In this document: one piece after another, positions 1 through 7,514 of the stretch | Layout: every line of letters starts with the position of its first letter | Position numbering within the stretch: the stretch's first letter is position 1 | Assembly (NCBI GenBank): GCA_040507245.1 | Contig: JBEVVH010000125.1 | Span: 1-10,470 of the forward strand | DNA length: 10,470 nt | Reading direction: 5' to 3' | Origin: Thiodiazotropha sp040507245 | Lineage (GTDB): Bacteria > Pseudomonadota > Gammaproteobacteria > Chromatiales > Chromatiaceae | The notes under the pieces: generated by a model | Seen by the model: only the letters and a program-made list of their open reading frames with translations | The model's database searches: none | What the model was told of the DNA's origin: nothing | Translations under genes and position numbers: made by a program

Positions 1-6
1 GGGCAC

Positions 7-85
7 TAATAGGCTGTCAAAGATCGAATCGATTTTGGTGGACTTGGATGTCCCAAAATCTTTCATGAGATCGAAGACTCGCTTG
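7..85. repeat. Left arm of 79-bp terminal inverted repeat
   Basis: Bases 7-85 are the exact reverse complement of 10382-10460, 79 of 79 positions by eye. Identity stops sharply on both sides: the next inner base is A here and T in the other copy, and the outer 6 bases do not match. The inner flanks of the two copies are unrelated (cheY-like tail here, spacer upstream of a methyltransferase there), as expected for the boundary of a repeated element. The arm contains a hairpin (31-60). No transposase family is recognised. It may be the tip of an insertion sequence continuing outside the window, a small non-autonomous repeat, or an assembly/amplification artefact. Confidence 0.9.
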
Positions 86-106
86 ATCTTCGAACGTGTG
101 GGTTGA
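86..106 (+). pseudogene. cheY: Putative 3' remnant of cheY (chemotaxis response regulator)
   Basis: The seven codons after the repeat read IFERVG then TGA. This closely resembles the end of the last helix of CheY (E. coli CheY ends IFEKLGM). The stop lies 26 bases before cheZ, where cheY is expected in this operon type. Upstream of base 86 the frame stays open through the repeat but no longer resembles CheY, since the expected KPF motif and the start of the last helix are absent. I infer that the rest of cheY was separated from its tail at the 85/86 junction. The match is only six residues, so the identification rests largely on position. Confidence 0.45.
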
Positions 107-118
107 GTCAATAATCGT

Positions 119-124
119 CAGGAG
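119..124 (+). promoter_or_regulatory. Ribosome binding site of cheZ
   Basis: CAGGAG lies 8 bases before the ATG at 133 and supports that start. No convincing promoter is visible between the repeat and cheZ, so cheZ was presumably transcribed from upstream of cheY. Confidence 0.6.
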
Positions 125-132
125 TCTGCCAG

Positions 133-873
133 ATGGGGGAAAAACGGGACATTCAAGAGCGCATCGAGATCGCCAAGGCGCTGGTTACCTGCCTCGAGGC
201 CGGTGATGAAGCGGAAAGTGATCGCCTGATTGCCGAACTAAGCCCACCCAAAAACAAAGATGACTTGTTTCTAGAGGTCGGTCGGTTGACCCGGGAACTG
301 CATGATGCGATCAACGGTTTTCTGCTGGATGCCCGGATCAACGACATGACCAATGTTGAGATCCCGGATGCCAAACAGCGATTGAGCTATGTCATCACCA
401 TGACCCAGCAATCCGCTGACCGCACCCTGAATGCCGTGGAAGAGAGTCTGCCAGTGGTCGAATACCTGGAAGAGCAGTCGAAGGACCTGCTCGAGCAGTG
501 GAGCCGGCTGCGTTCGCGATTGATGAACAAGGATGACTTCAAAGGTCTGAGCGATTCGCTGACCGAGTTTCTGGCTAAAACCCAGTCTGACAGCGCGCAG
601 TTGCACAAGAACCTCTCGGAAGTACTCATGGCACAGGATTTCCAGGATCTCACCGGCCAAATCATTCGAAAGGTCATCACCCTTGTGCATGATGTCGAGG
701 AGAAATTGGTGATGCTGGTGAGGATCACCGGGCAGAAACTCGAGGAAGGCGGTGACAAGAAGCAGCAAAAGGAAGAAGAGCTTGCCGGTCCGGCGATTCC
801 GGGTCTCGACCAGGGAGAGCAGATGACCAGCCAAGACGATGTGGACGATCTGCTCTCCAGCCTCGGATTTTAG
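133..873 (+). CDS. cheZ: CheZ, CheY-P phosphatase
   Basis: This 246-residue protein is a cytoplasmic phosphatase that removes the phosphoryl group from CheY-P and so ends the flagellar switching signal. The family signature AQDFQDLTGQ lies at residues 167-176; by comparison with E. coli CheZ (D143, Q147) the catalytic pair is D172 and Q176. The body is almost entirely helical and charged, as expected for the long four-helix-bundle dimer. The C-terminus DDVDDLLSSLGF (about 235-246) is the conserved CheY-binding tail, reached through a Lys/Glu-rich linker. Length and both ends fit the family, so the gene looks intact. It ends in TAG, so amber is a genuine stop in this genome. It lies between the cheY tail and cheA, the usual order. 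Confidence 0.96.
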   Translation: MGEKRDIQERIEIAKALVTCLEAGDEAESDRLIAELSPPKNKDDLFLEVGRLTRELHDAINGFLLDARINDMTNVEIPDAKQRLSYVITMTQQSADRTLNAVEESLPVVEYLEEQSKDLLEQWSRLRSRLMNKDDFKGLSDSLTEFLAKTQSDSAQLHKNLSEVLMAQDFQDLTGQIIRKVITLVHDVEEKLVMLVRITGQKLEEGGDKKQQKEEELAGPAIPGLDQGEQMTSQDDVDDLLSSLGF

Positions 874-944
874 TTATTCGGGCACAGACCGATATATCTG
901 TCAGTGACTACGAAGTAGTTTGATATTGGTACCGGGAGCGATAC

Positions 945-3143
945 ATGACCATCGATGTCAACGACGAAATCCTCCAGGATTTTCTGGTTGAGGCGGGCGA
1001 GATTCTGGAACTGCTCAGCGAGCAGTTGGTGGATCTGGAACAACAGCCGAACGATTTCGATCTGCTCAACGCGGTGTTCCGCGGTTTTCATACGATCAAG
1101 GGCGGTGCGGGTTTTCTCGCCATAGAGCCATTGGTCGAGGTTTGCCACCGGGCCGAAGACGTCTTCAATATCCTCCGCCAGGGCCAGCGTCAGGTCACCC
1201 CCGACCTGATGGATTCCGTACTGCAGGTCCTGGATGTGGTCAATGTGATGTTCCAGGAGGTGCGCAACGGGGTGATGCCCGATCATGCCTCGCCGGATCT
1301 GATTCAACGCCTGAACCAGTTTGCGGTTCCCGGTGGTGAGGAGGAAGAGGAGCCGGAAGCCGAAGAGGAAGAGACCGCTGTCGAGGAGGAGAGCGAGGCG
1401 GTTGTCGATGAGAGCGAGCCCGAGACTGAGGCTGAGACCACCGCTCATGAGGATATGACCGAGAACGAATTCGAAGAGCTGTTGGATGCCATCCATGAAC
1501 CCACGCCGGCCCCGGCGTCGAGCGACGACATCACAGAGGATGAATTCGAGGCGCTGCTCGACGAACTGCACGGCAAGGGAAAGTTCAGTGGCGCGCCTCA
1601 CGCGGAACCGGTTGCGGCTAAGCCGGAACCTAAACCGGCAGTAGCCTCCGACGACATCACCGAGGACGAGTTCGAGCAACTGCTCGACCAGATTCACGGT
1701 GAAGGCAAGTTCGATCCGACAAAGCTGAAACAGGCAGAATCGGAAAAACCGGCCGCCGCGAAAAAGCCGGCGCCAGCGAAGCCCAAGTCAGAACCAGCGA
1801 AGCCCAAGCCTGCGGCAAAGGCAAAGCCCGAAGCGAAGCCCAAGCCTGCTGAAAAAACCAAACCGGTTGAAAAGCCGAAACCTGCGGCCGTCAAGTCACC
1901 GGCTGCTCCGCCCGCAGCAGCGGAACCGGCCGCGGCAATGGCTGTCGCCACCGCCGCCGCAAAGACCCCTGCGGAAACCACCGTACGGGTGGATACCCAA
2001 CGGCTTGATGACATCATGAACATGGTGGGCGAGTTGGTGCTGGTACGCAACCGGCTCGCAACCCTCAAGGCCACCCTGAATGACGAGGAGGTTTCCAACG
2101 CGGTCAGCAACCTGGATGTGGTGACCTCGGATCTGCAACTGGCGGTGATGAAAACCCGCATGCAGCCGATCAAGAAGGTATTTGGACGGTTTCCCCGGGT
2201 GGTGCGGGATCTGGCCCGCAGTCTGAAGAAAGAGATCGATCTGGAGATGGTCGGTGAGGATACCGATCTGGACAAGAATCTGGTCGAAGCCCTGGCCGAT
2301 CCGCTGGTCCATCTGGTACGTAACTCCGTGGATCATGGCATTGAGCTGCCGGACGAACGTGAAGAGAAGGGCAAGCCCCGACGCGGTACCGTGGTGCTGT
2401 CCGCGGCCCAGGAGGGCGATCATATCCTGCTATCGATTGCTGACGACGGTAAAGGCATGGATCCGGAGGCGCTGCGCAAGAAGGCTGTGGAAAAGGGCAT
2501 GATGGATACCGAAGCCGCGAGTCGTCTGGATGACAAGGACTGCTTCAATCTGATCTTTGCACCGGGCTTCTCCACCAAGACTGAGATCTCCGATGTCTCG
2601 GGACGGGGGGTCGGCATGGACGTGCTAAAGACCCGCATCGCACAGATGAACGGTTCCGTTGAGATCAATTCGGAGCTGGGCCAGGGCACTCTTATCACCA
2701 TCAAGCTCCCCCTGACCCTGGCGATCCTGCCGACCCTTATGGTGCTGCTGGGATCGCAACCCTTTGCCTTGCCGCTGGCCAGCGTGGTGGAGATCTTCAA
2801 CCTGGATCTCAAGCGCACCAACACGGTGGACGGGCAGCTGACCATCATGGTCAGGGAACGCGCGCTACCGCTTTTCTACCTGAGAAAATGGCTGATTCCA
2901 AACAGTCCCATGACCCAGGAGGACCGGACCAAGGGACATGTGGTCATTGTCAATGTAGGTAACATCCAGGTCGGCCTTGTGGTGGATCATCTGATCGGCC
3001 AGGAAGAGGTGGTCATCAAGCCACTCGGCGCACTCCTGCAGGGACTCGACGGCATGGCCGGCGCCACGATAACCGGCGACGGCAAGATCGCACTCATCAT
3101 GGACGTGCCGGGACTGATGCGGAAATACGCGAAGAAATATTAA
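945..3143 (+). CDS. cheA: CheA, chemotaxis histidine kinase
   Basis: This 732-residue kinase autophosphorylates in response to receptor arrays and passes phosphate to CheY and CheB. Domains in order: P1/HPt (about 1-125) with phosphorylated His49 in FHTIKGGAGF; a long acidic, then Lys/Pro/Ala-rich linker (about 130-345); P3 dimerisation (about 346-410); the P4 ATPase with N box LVRNSVDHGIE (about 457-467), G1 box DDGKGMD (500-506), and F/G2 boxes ending SGRGVGM (552-558); and P5, the CheW-like domain (about 590-732). No recognisable P2 (CheY/CheB-docking) domain is present. In its place the linker holds three copies of an acidic helix motif. GGGAG at 934-938 precedes the ATG at 945. All catalytic motifs are intact. 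Confidence 0.97.
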   Translation: MTIDVNDEILQDFLVEAGEILELLSEQLVDLEQQPNDFDLLNAVFRGFHTIKGGAGFLAIEPLVEVCHRAEDVFNILRQGQRQVTPDLMDSVLQVLDVVNVMFQEVRNGVMPDHASPDLIQRLNQFAVPGGEEEEEPEAEEEETAVEEESEAVVDESEPETEAETTAHEDMTENEFEELLDAIHEPTPAPASSDDITEDEFEALLDELHGKGKFSGAPHAEPVAAKPEPKPAVASDDITEDEFEQLLDQIHGEGKFDPTKLKQAESEKPAAAKKPAPAKPKSEPAKPKPAAKAKPEAKPKPAEKTKPVEKPKPAAVKSPAAPPAAAEPAAAMAVATAAAKTPAETTVRVDTQRLDDIMNMVGELVLVRNRLATLKATLNDEEVSNAVSNLDVVTSDLQLAVMKTRMQPIKKVFGRFPRVVRDLARSLKKEIDLEMVGEDTDLDKNLVEALADPLVHLVRNSVDHGIELPDEREEKGKPRRGTVVLSAAQEGDHILLSIADDGKGMDPEALRKKAVEKGMMDTEAASRLDDKDCFNLIFAPGFSTKTEISDVSGRGVGMDVLKTRIAQMNGSVEINSELGQGTLITIKLPLTLAILPTLMVLLGSQPFALPLASVVEIFNLDLKRTNTVDGQLTIMVRERALPLFYLRKWLIPNSPMTQEDRTKGHVVIVNVGNIQVGLVVDHLIGQEEVVIKPLGALLQGLDGMAGATITGDGKIALIMDVPGLMRKYAKKY
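1446..1712 (+). repeat. Three acidic helix modules in the CheA linker
   Basis: Three related peptide modules occur in the linker of CheA: residues 168-184 (EDMTENEFEELLDAIH), 193-214 (DDITEDEFEALLDELHGKGKF) and 235-256 (DDITEDEFEQLLDQIHGEGKF). They correspond to about 1446-1496, 1521-1586 and 1647-1712. The second and third are the most alike. They sit where a P2 domain would otherwise be. Such linkers in polar-array CheA proteins include the region called LID in Vibrio, which ParP contacts; assigning these modules to that role is inference. Confidence 0.8.
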
Positions 3144-3225
3144 ATCACCAGTCATTGGCGGTGTGGCGCTTGAAAGAGGATCAAGACAGGGGTCGCTGCC
3201 CGATTCAAAGACAACGGTATGTGTT

Positions 3226-3233
3226 GAAGAGGG
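3226..3233 (+). promoter_or_regulatory. Ribosome binding site of cheB
   Basis: GAAGAGGG ends 3 bases before the ATG at 3237. It decides this start over an earlier ATG, which runs into a stop within three codons. The 93-base cheA-cheB gap shows no other signal. Confidence 0.55.
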
Positions 3234-3236
3234 ACT

Positions 3237-4302
3237 ATGGGCGCCAAGTTGCGTGTACTGATTGTTGACGACTCCGCCTTTTTCCGGAACCGGGTCATGG
3301 CAGCGCTTGTGCCTGCGCCGGATATTGAAGTGGTGGGAACAGCCGCCAACGGTCAGGAAGCGATCACCCAGGCAAAAGCCCTGAAACCGGATGTCATCAC
3401 CATGGATGTGGAGATGCCGGTGGTGGATGGCATTACCGCGGTACGGCGCATCATGGCTGAATCGCCTACCCGGATTCTGATGTTCTCCGCGCTCACCCGG
3501 GAAGGCGCCAAGGAAACCCTGGATGCTCTTGATGCCGGAGCCATGGACTTCCTGCCGAAAGACACAGGTCAGCGGGCGACAGGTCACGACTCGACCCAGA
3601 ATCAGTTGCTGGACCGGATACGGGATCTGGGGAAGTCGCGTCTGAGCCTGACGCGCTCGGGGATGACGGATTATCTGCGATCAACGCATAGAACGGCCTC
3701 GATGGCGGCGGGTTCTGCGGCCTCGGTTTCCGCAGTGCGCGCAGATCTGGTGGCAATCGGCGCTTCCACCGGCGGACCGGTGGCGTTGCGCCAGGTGTTG
3801 AGTGCCTTGCCGCGTAATTTTCCACTGCCGCTGGTTGCGGCAGTACACATGCCGGGAAGCTTTACCACGGCCTACGCGGATCGACTCAATGCGACCTGCG
3901 CAATCACGATTCGCGAAGCGGTGGACCGACCGGCTGATGCCGGGTCAGACGCTGCTGGCGCCGGGTGGCAAGCAGATGCGGGTGGAGCGCGCCGCGGGAG
4001 GCTATCAGGTGCGCATCACCGATCCGTTGCCGGGACAGATTTACCACCCCAGTGTGGACCTGATGTTCGAGTCGGTCGCGGAGAGCGCCCAGTCCCGGGC
4101 CCTGGCCGTGGTGCTCACCGGTATGGGCTCTGACGGTCTGCAGGGTGCGAAACAGCTCAAGCGGGCAGGTGCCAGCCTGTGGAGCCAGGACGAGAAGAGT
4201 TGTGTCGTCTATGGTATGCCGCAGGCGGTTGAAAAGGCCGGATTGTCCGACCGGGTGATGAACCTTGAGGATATGGGTTCCCTGATGGCGAAACTGAAAT
4301 GA
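3237..4302 (+). pseudogene. cheB: CheB methylesterase, frameshifted near base 3926
   Basis: CheB is the receptor methylesterase and deamidase that drives adaptation and is activated by CheA. The first frame (from 3237) holds a receiver domain with VDDS (residues 10-13) and phospho-acceptor Asp57 in ITMDVEMP, then a linker and the start of the esterase domain with GASTGGP (catalytic Ser) and HMPGSFT (catalytic His). After REAVD the homology moves to the +1 frame, which resumes at DRLMPGQTLLAPGG and continues through LTGMGSDG (catalytic Asp) to TGA at 4302. Restoring two bases (GG) after 3926 gives the family-like EAVDGDRLMPG and a 355-residue protein of normal length. As written, the product would lack the catalytic Asp and end at 4133 after an unrelated tail. 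The stop overlaps the motC start (ATGA). Confidence 0.9.
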
Positions 4303-5046
4303 GAGTCGATTTTCTGAGTTTCATCGGAATCCTGATCGCCTTCCTGGCGGTCCTGGGAGGCAATTGGCTCGAAGGCGGACATATCGACTCCCTGGCTAAT
4401 GGCCCGGCCATGGTGATCGTCATTGGCGGCACCATTGGCGCGATTCTGCTGCAGACCCCGGTACCCGTTTTCTGGCATGCCCTGAGGTTGTCGGGACGGG
4501 TGTTTCTGCCTGCCCGGCTGGAACATGCGCACCACCATCGAGAAACTCGTCGCCTGGAGCAACATCGCCCGTAAAGAGGGTCTGCTCGGACTCGAGGCCA
4601 TTGCGGACGAGGAACCCGATCCGTTCATCCGCAAGGGCATGCAACTGCTGGTCGACGGCAGTGAGCCGGACTCCCTGCGCAGTATCCTGGAGATGGAAGT
4701 CGATGCCAGTGAGCAGTTCGATATCCAGGCCGCCAAGGTGTTCGAAGGCATGGGCGGCTACTCGCCGACCATCGGCATCATCGGCGCGGTGATGGGCCTG
4801 ATCCATGTCATGCAGAATCTGGCGGACCCGAGCAAGCTCGGCAGCGGTATCGCCACCGCCTTCGTCGCCACCATCTACGGTGTCGGTCTGGCCAACCTGT
4901 TTCTGCTGCCGATCGCGGCGAAACTGCGTACCCAGTCGGAACACATCGTCAAGTTTCGCGAGATGGTGATTGAAGGGGTCATCGGTATTGCGGAAGGCGA
5001 CAATCCGCGCAGTATCGAAAACAAGCTGAGAGGCTTCGTTCAGTGA
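4299..5046 (+). pseudogene. motC: MotA/PomA-family stator protein (MotC), frameshifted near 4522
   Basis: This is the membrane stator subunit that pairs with MotB/MotD to convert ion flow into flagellar torque. The first frame gives the family N-terminus with transmembrane segments (FIGILIAFLAVLGG; MVIVIGGTIGAILL) up to VFLPARLE. The second frame, from about 4525, continues with TTIEKLVAWSNIARKEGLLGLE, the cytoplasmic charged loop, and the last two membrane helices including YSPTIGIIGAVMGL and LLPIAAKL, which carry the two conserved prolines. Removing one A from GGAAC at 4520-4524 joins the halves as LDMRTTIEK and yields 248 residues, the family length. The start overlaps the cheB stop. An independently translated second half is unlikely to make a functional stator because it lacks the first two helices. 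Confidence 0.9.
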
Positions 5047-5076
5047 AAACGCCGATCAGCGCCCCTTGTAACGTGA

Positions 5077-5083
5077 GCGGAGG
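5077..5083 (+). promoter_or_regulatory. Ribosome binding site of motD
   Basis: GCGGAGG lies 7 bases before the ATG at 5091. The motC-motD gap is only 44 bases, so the genes are probably co-transcribed. Confidence 0.6.
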
Positions 5084-5090
5084 CTGAGCC

Positions 5091-5939
5091 ATGGCCAGAA
5101 GACGCAAACGTCAGGAAGCCCATGTCAATCACGAACGTTGGATCGTCTCCTACGCGGATTTCGTAACCCTGTTGTTCGCCTTTTTCGTGGTCATGTACTC
5201 GGTTTCATCGGTCAATGAAGGTAAATACCGGGTGTTATCACAGACCCTGACCAACGCCTTTCAGGAGTCTCAGCGCAGTCTTGATCCGATTCAGGTCGGT
5301 GAACTCGCGTGTACCTCCGGGGATACTCCGGGGATGGGGCAGGAGAGCGTCATGATCAAGGGGGATCATCGCCAGGGCGTGGGTGATGAGGATCGTCCAG
5401 CGGCCGGACAGCAGGATGCATTGTCCGCCATGCCGGCGAATGACAAACAACGCTTACGCTTTCTCGCCGCCACCATCGAGGACATGCTCAGCGAATACGT
5501 GGACGAGGAACTCGTCGACGTCGACTACTCGCCGGACCGGGTGGTGGTGAACATGAAGGACAAGATGCTGTTCGCCAGCGCCAGTGCGCACCTCTCCAGA
5601 ACCGCGGCGACTGCCCTGCGGCAGATCAGTGAGGTTCTGGCCGCAGTGCCGAATGCCATACAGGTGGAGGGAAATACGGACAACCGTCCAATCAATACCT
5701 AGGAGTTTCCTTCCAACTGGGAGCTTTCCGCAGCCCGTGCCGCCAGCGTGGTGCACCTGATGACCCGCTATGGCATCGATCCCGAACGCCTGTCGGCGGT
5801 GGGTTACGCCGAACACCGGCCCGTCGCGGGAAATGACACCCCGGAAGGCCAGGCCAGGAACCGCCGGGTCAGCCTGGTGATCCTCGGCATGTCCGGTCAG
5901 CCCGAGCGGGTGATCGACCTGCCGGGAGGCGGTCAATGA
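5091..5939 (+). pseudogene. motD: MotB-family stator protein (MotD) with in-frame amber codon
   Basis: MotD anchors the stator to peptidoglycan and carries the ion-binding aspartate. A basic N-terminus (RRRKRQ) precedes a single membrane helix, SYADFVTLLFAFFVVMYS, in which Asp23 is the conserved ion-binding residue. A periplasmic plug/linker follows, then an OmpA-like domain with LFASASAHLS and the peptidoglycan-binding stretch TDNRPINT...FPSNWELSAARA. A TAG at 5700-5702 (codon 204) interrupts that stretch; the same frame then continues as EFPSNWELSAARAASVV to TGA at 5939. Without the amber the protein would be 282 residues, normal for the family. The usual EGHTDN reads EGNTDN here, a second change at a conserved site 27 bases or less upstream. 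The stop overlaps parA (ATGA). Confidence 0.9.
5924..5929 (+). promoter_or_regulatory. Ribosome binding site of parA within motD
   Basis: GGGAGG lies 6 bases before the ATG at 5936, inside the last codons of motD. With the ATGA overlap it supports coupled translation. Confidence 0.55.
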
Positions 5940-6738
5940 AGATCTGGACCGTGGCAAATCAAAAGGGCGGGGTTGGCAAAACCACCACTTCGGTTTCGCT
6001 CGGCGGACTGCTCAGCATATGGGGACTCCGCACACTGCTGGTCGACATCGATCCACACGCTTCCCTGACCAGCTATTTTCGTTACGATCCGGACGGTCTT
6101 GAAGCCAGTGTTTACAGCCTGTTTCGTGGGGTTGCCCAGGGCCAGCCGGTCGATCCCATGAGCCTGATACACCCCACCGGCACCGAAGGCCTGGATCTGA
6201 TGCCCGCGGAGATGGCCCTGGCCTCCCTGGACCGTCAGTCGGGCAAGCTGGACGGCTTGGGCCTGGTGATCAAGCAGGCGATGGCGCAACTGGAGTCCCG
6301 CTACGATCATGTGATACTCGACTGCCCTCTCCGATACTCGGGGTATTGATGATCAACGCCCTGGCGGCCTGTGAATATCTGCTGATGCCGGTTCAGACAG
6401 AGTTTCTCGCCCTCAAGGGTCTCGAACGCATGCTGCATACCCTGCACATGGTGACCAAGTCGCGTAAACAACCGTTGCCGTACAAAATCGTCCCCACCAT
6501 GTTCGACCGGCGCACCCGGGCCTCCATCGACAGCCTGAGGGTGTTGCGTGAAAGTTATCCGGAGCACATCTGGGACAGTCTGATCCCCGTCGACACCCTG
6601 TTTCGCGAGGCCAGCAAGGCGGGTATTCCTCCGGCGATTTTCGCACCCCAGAGCCGGGGTGTGGCGGCCTACAGCCGGCTGCTGCAGGATCTGCTCAACG
6701 AACATGAACCCATGTCAGTGGCCGGGGCCGGAGCATGA
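5936..6738 (+). pseudogene. ParA/MinD-family ATPase for array positioning, frameshifted at CTCT 6327-6330
   Basis: This is a ParA-type ATPase of the kind encoded in chemotaxis operons (ParC in Vibrio) that directs polar placement and segregation of chemoreceptor arrays. The first frame shows the deviant Walker A motif KGGVGKTTTS (about residues 10-19) and LLVDIDPHASLTSYF, running to YDHVILDCP. The second frame resumes as VLMINALAACEYLLMPVQTEFLALKGLERM and continues to TGA at 6738. Removing one CT from CTCT at 6327-6330 restores the expected DCPPILGVLMINAL and gives 266 residues, the usual length. As written, translation ends at 6349, after about half the protein. The lesion looks like dinucleotide slippage. 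A one-base deletion would also fix the frame but fits the conserved motif less well. It overlaps parP by ATGA. Confidence 0.9.
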
Positions 6739-7514
6739 GTGTTCAACCCGATAAACCGCAGAAGCGGGATATCAGGACCCGCATCGAGGAACCGGACGAT
6801 GCGTTGAAAAGCTATCTCGATACGCTGCTGTCTGAAATCGATGTGCCTTCCAGGTCCGCACCGCCCAAACGCAGGGTACGCACACGGGTCGAGGTACAGA
6901 CCGAGACCGCTGCCGAGACAAAGCTGCAGATCCCCGCGTCTTCCAAACTGCAGGCACGGGTCGAACCGGTATCCATGCTAAAGGTTAAAGAGCCTTTGGC
7001 GGATGCCGATATTCAGGTAAAGGAACAGACCACGACCGCGCCTCAGGCCACGCCGGAGCCGAATGGCGCCGAGCGACAGCCTGAGTGGGCCGACAAGCCA
7101 TTTCAGGTGCTGCTGTTCAAGGTCAACGGCATCACCATGGGTATACCCCTCAATGCACTGATGGGTATTCTCAGCCATACGGGTCAGACCAAGCAGTTGC
7201 CCGGTCAGCCGACCTGGTCACTGGGTGTTGTCCTGAATCGTGAGGACAAGGTGGTGGTGATCGACACGGCACGCCTGCTGATGCCGGAACGGATTGATCC
7301 GGAGTATCTGGCGGCCCCTAAGCATCTGCTGTTGATCGGACAGGGGGACCGGGCACTTGCGGTGGATGCGATCTGCGAGACACGGCAGATCGAGAAAGAG
7401 CAGATTCGTTGGCGCCGGGGTGATCAGACCCGTCCCTGGTACGCCGGTATCATCATTCAGGAGTTGAGTGTGTTGCTCGATGTGGATGGCGTGCTGTCCC
7501 TGCTTGCGGCCTGA
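6735..7514 (+). CDS. parP: CheW-domain array-positioning protein, ParP-like
   Basis: This 259-residue protein lies directly after the ParA-type gene and before the true cheW. Residues 1 to about 120 are hydrophilic, charged and Pro/Thr-rich, apparently disordered, with three short repeats of the form RTRIE/RTRVE/QARVE. Residues about 122-259 form a CheW-like domain (FQVLLFKVNGITMGIPLNAL, LGVVLNREDKVVVIDTARLL, WYAGIIIQELSVLLDVDGVL), equivalent to the domain of Vibrio ParP that binds CheA and keeps arrays at the pole. In the family, ParP also contacts the partner ATPase through its N-terminal part. The gene is intact. Its ATG overlaps the parA stop, so the frameshift in parA should weaken its coupled translation. 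The function is assigned from domain layout and neighbours. Confidence 0.85.
   Translation: MSVQPDKPQKRDIRTRIEEPDDALKSYLDTLLSEIDVPSRSAPPKRRVRTRVEVQTETAAETKLQIPASSKLQARVEPVSMLKVKEPLADADIQVKEQTTTAPQATPEPNGAERQPEWADKPFQVLLFKVNGITMGIPLNALMGILSHTGQTKQLPGQPTWSLGVVLNREDKVVVIDTARLLMPERIDPEYLAAPKHLLLIGQGDRALAVDAICETRQIEKEQIRWRRGDQTRPWYAGIIIQELSVLLDVDGVLSLLAA

Noticed and set aside
870..1697. Long - strand open frame opposite cheA (275 codons)
   Set aside because: It is the complement of the strongly supported cheA frame, has no family motifs, and arises from codon bias; the same holds for the other antisense frames opposite cheZ, cheB, motC, motD and cheW.
1740..1960. Lys/Pro/Ala-rich tract as a separate gene or a tandem DNA repeat
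   Set aside because: It is low-complexity linker within the cheA frame; the repetition is at the amino-acid composition level and not a regular DNA repeat.
5700..5702. Amber recoding (sense TAG) in motD
   Set aside because: cheZ uses TAG as its normal terminator after the canonical CheZ tail, and no tRNA or recoding element is visible.
3926..6330. Programmed frameshifting or split genes as the explanation for cheB, motC and parA
   Set aside because: No slippery heptamer is visible at any site, the needed shifts differ from gene to gene, and these families are not known to use frameshifting.
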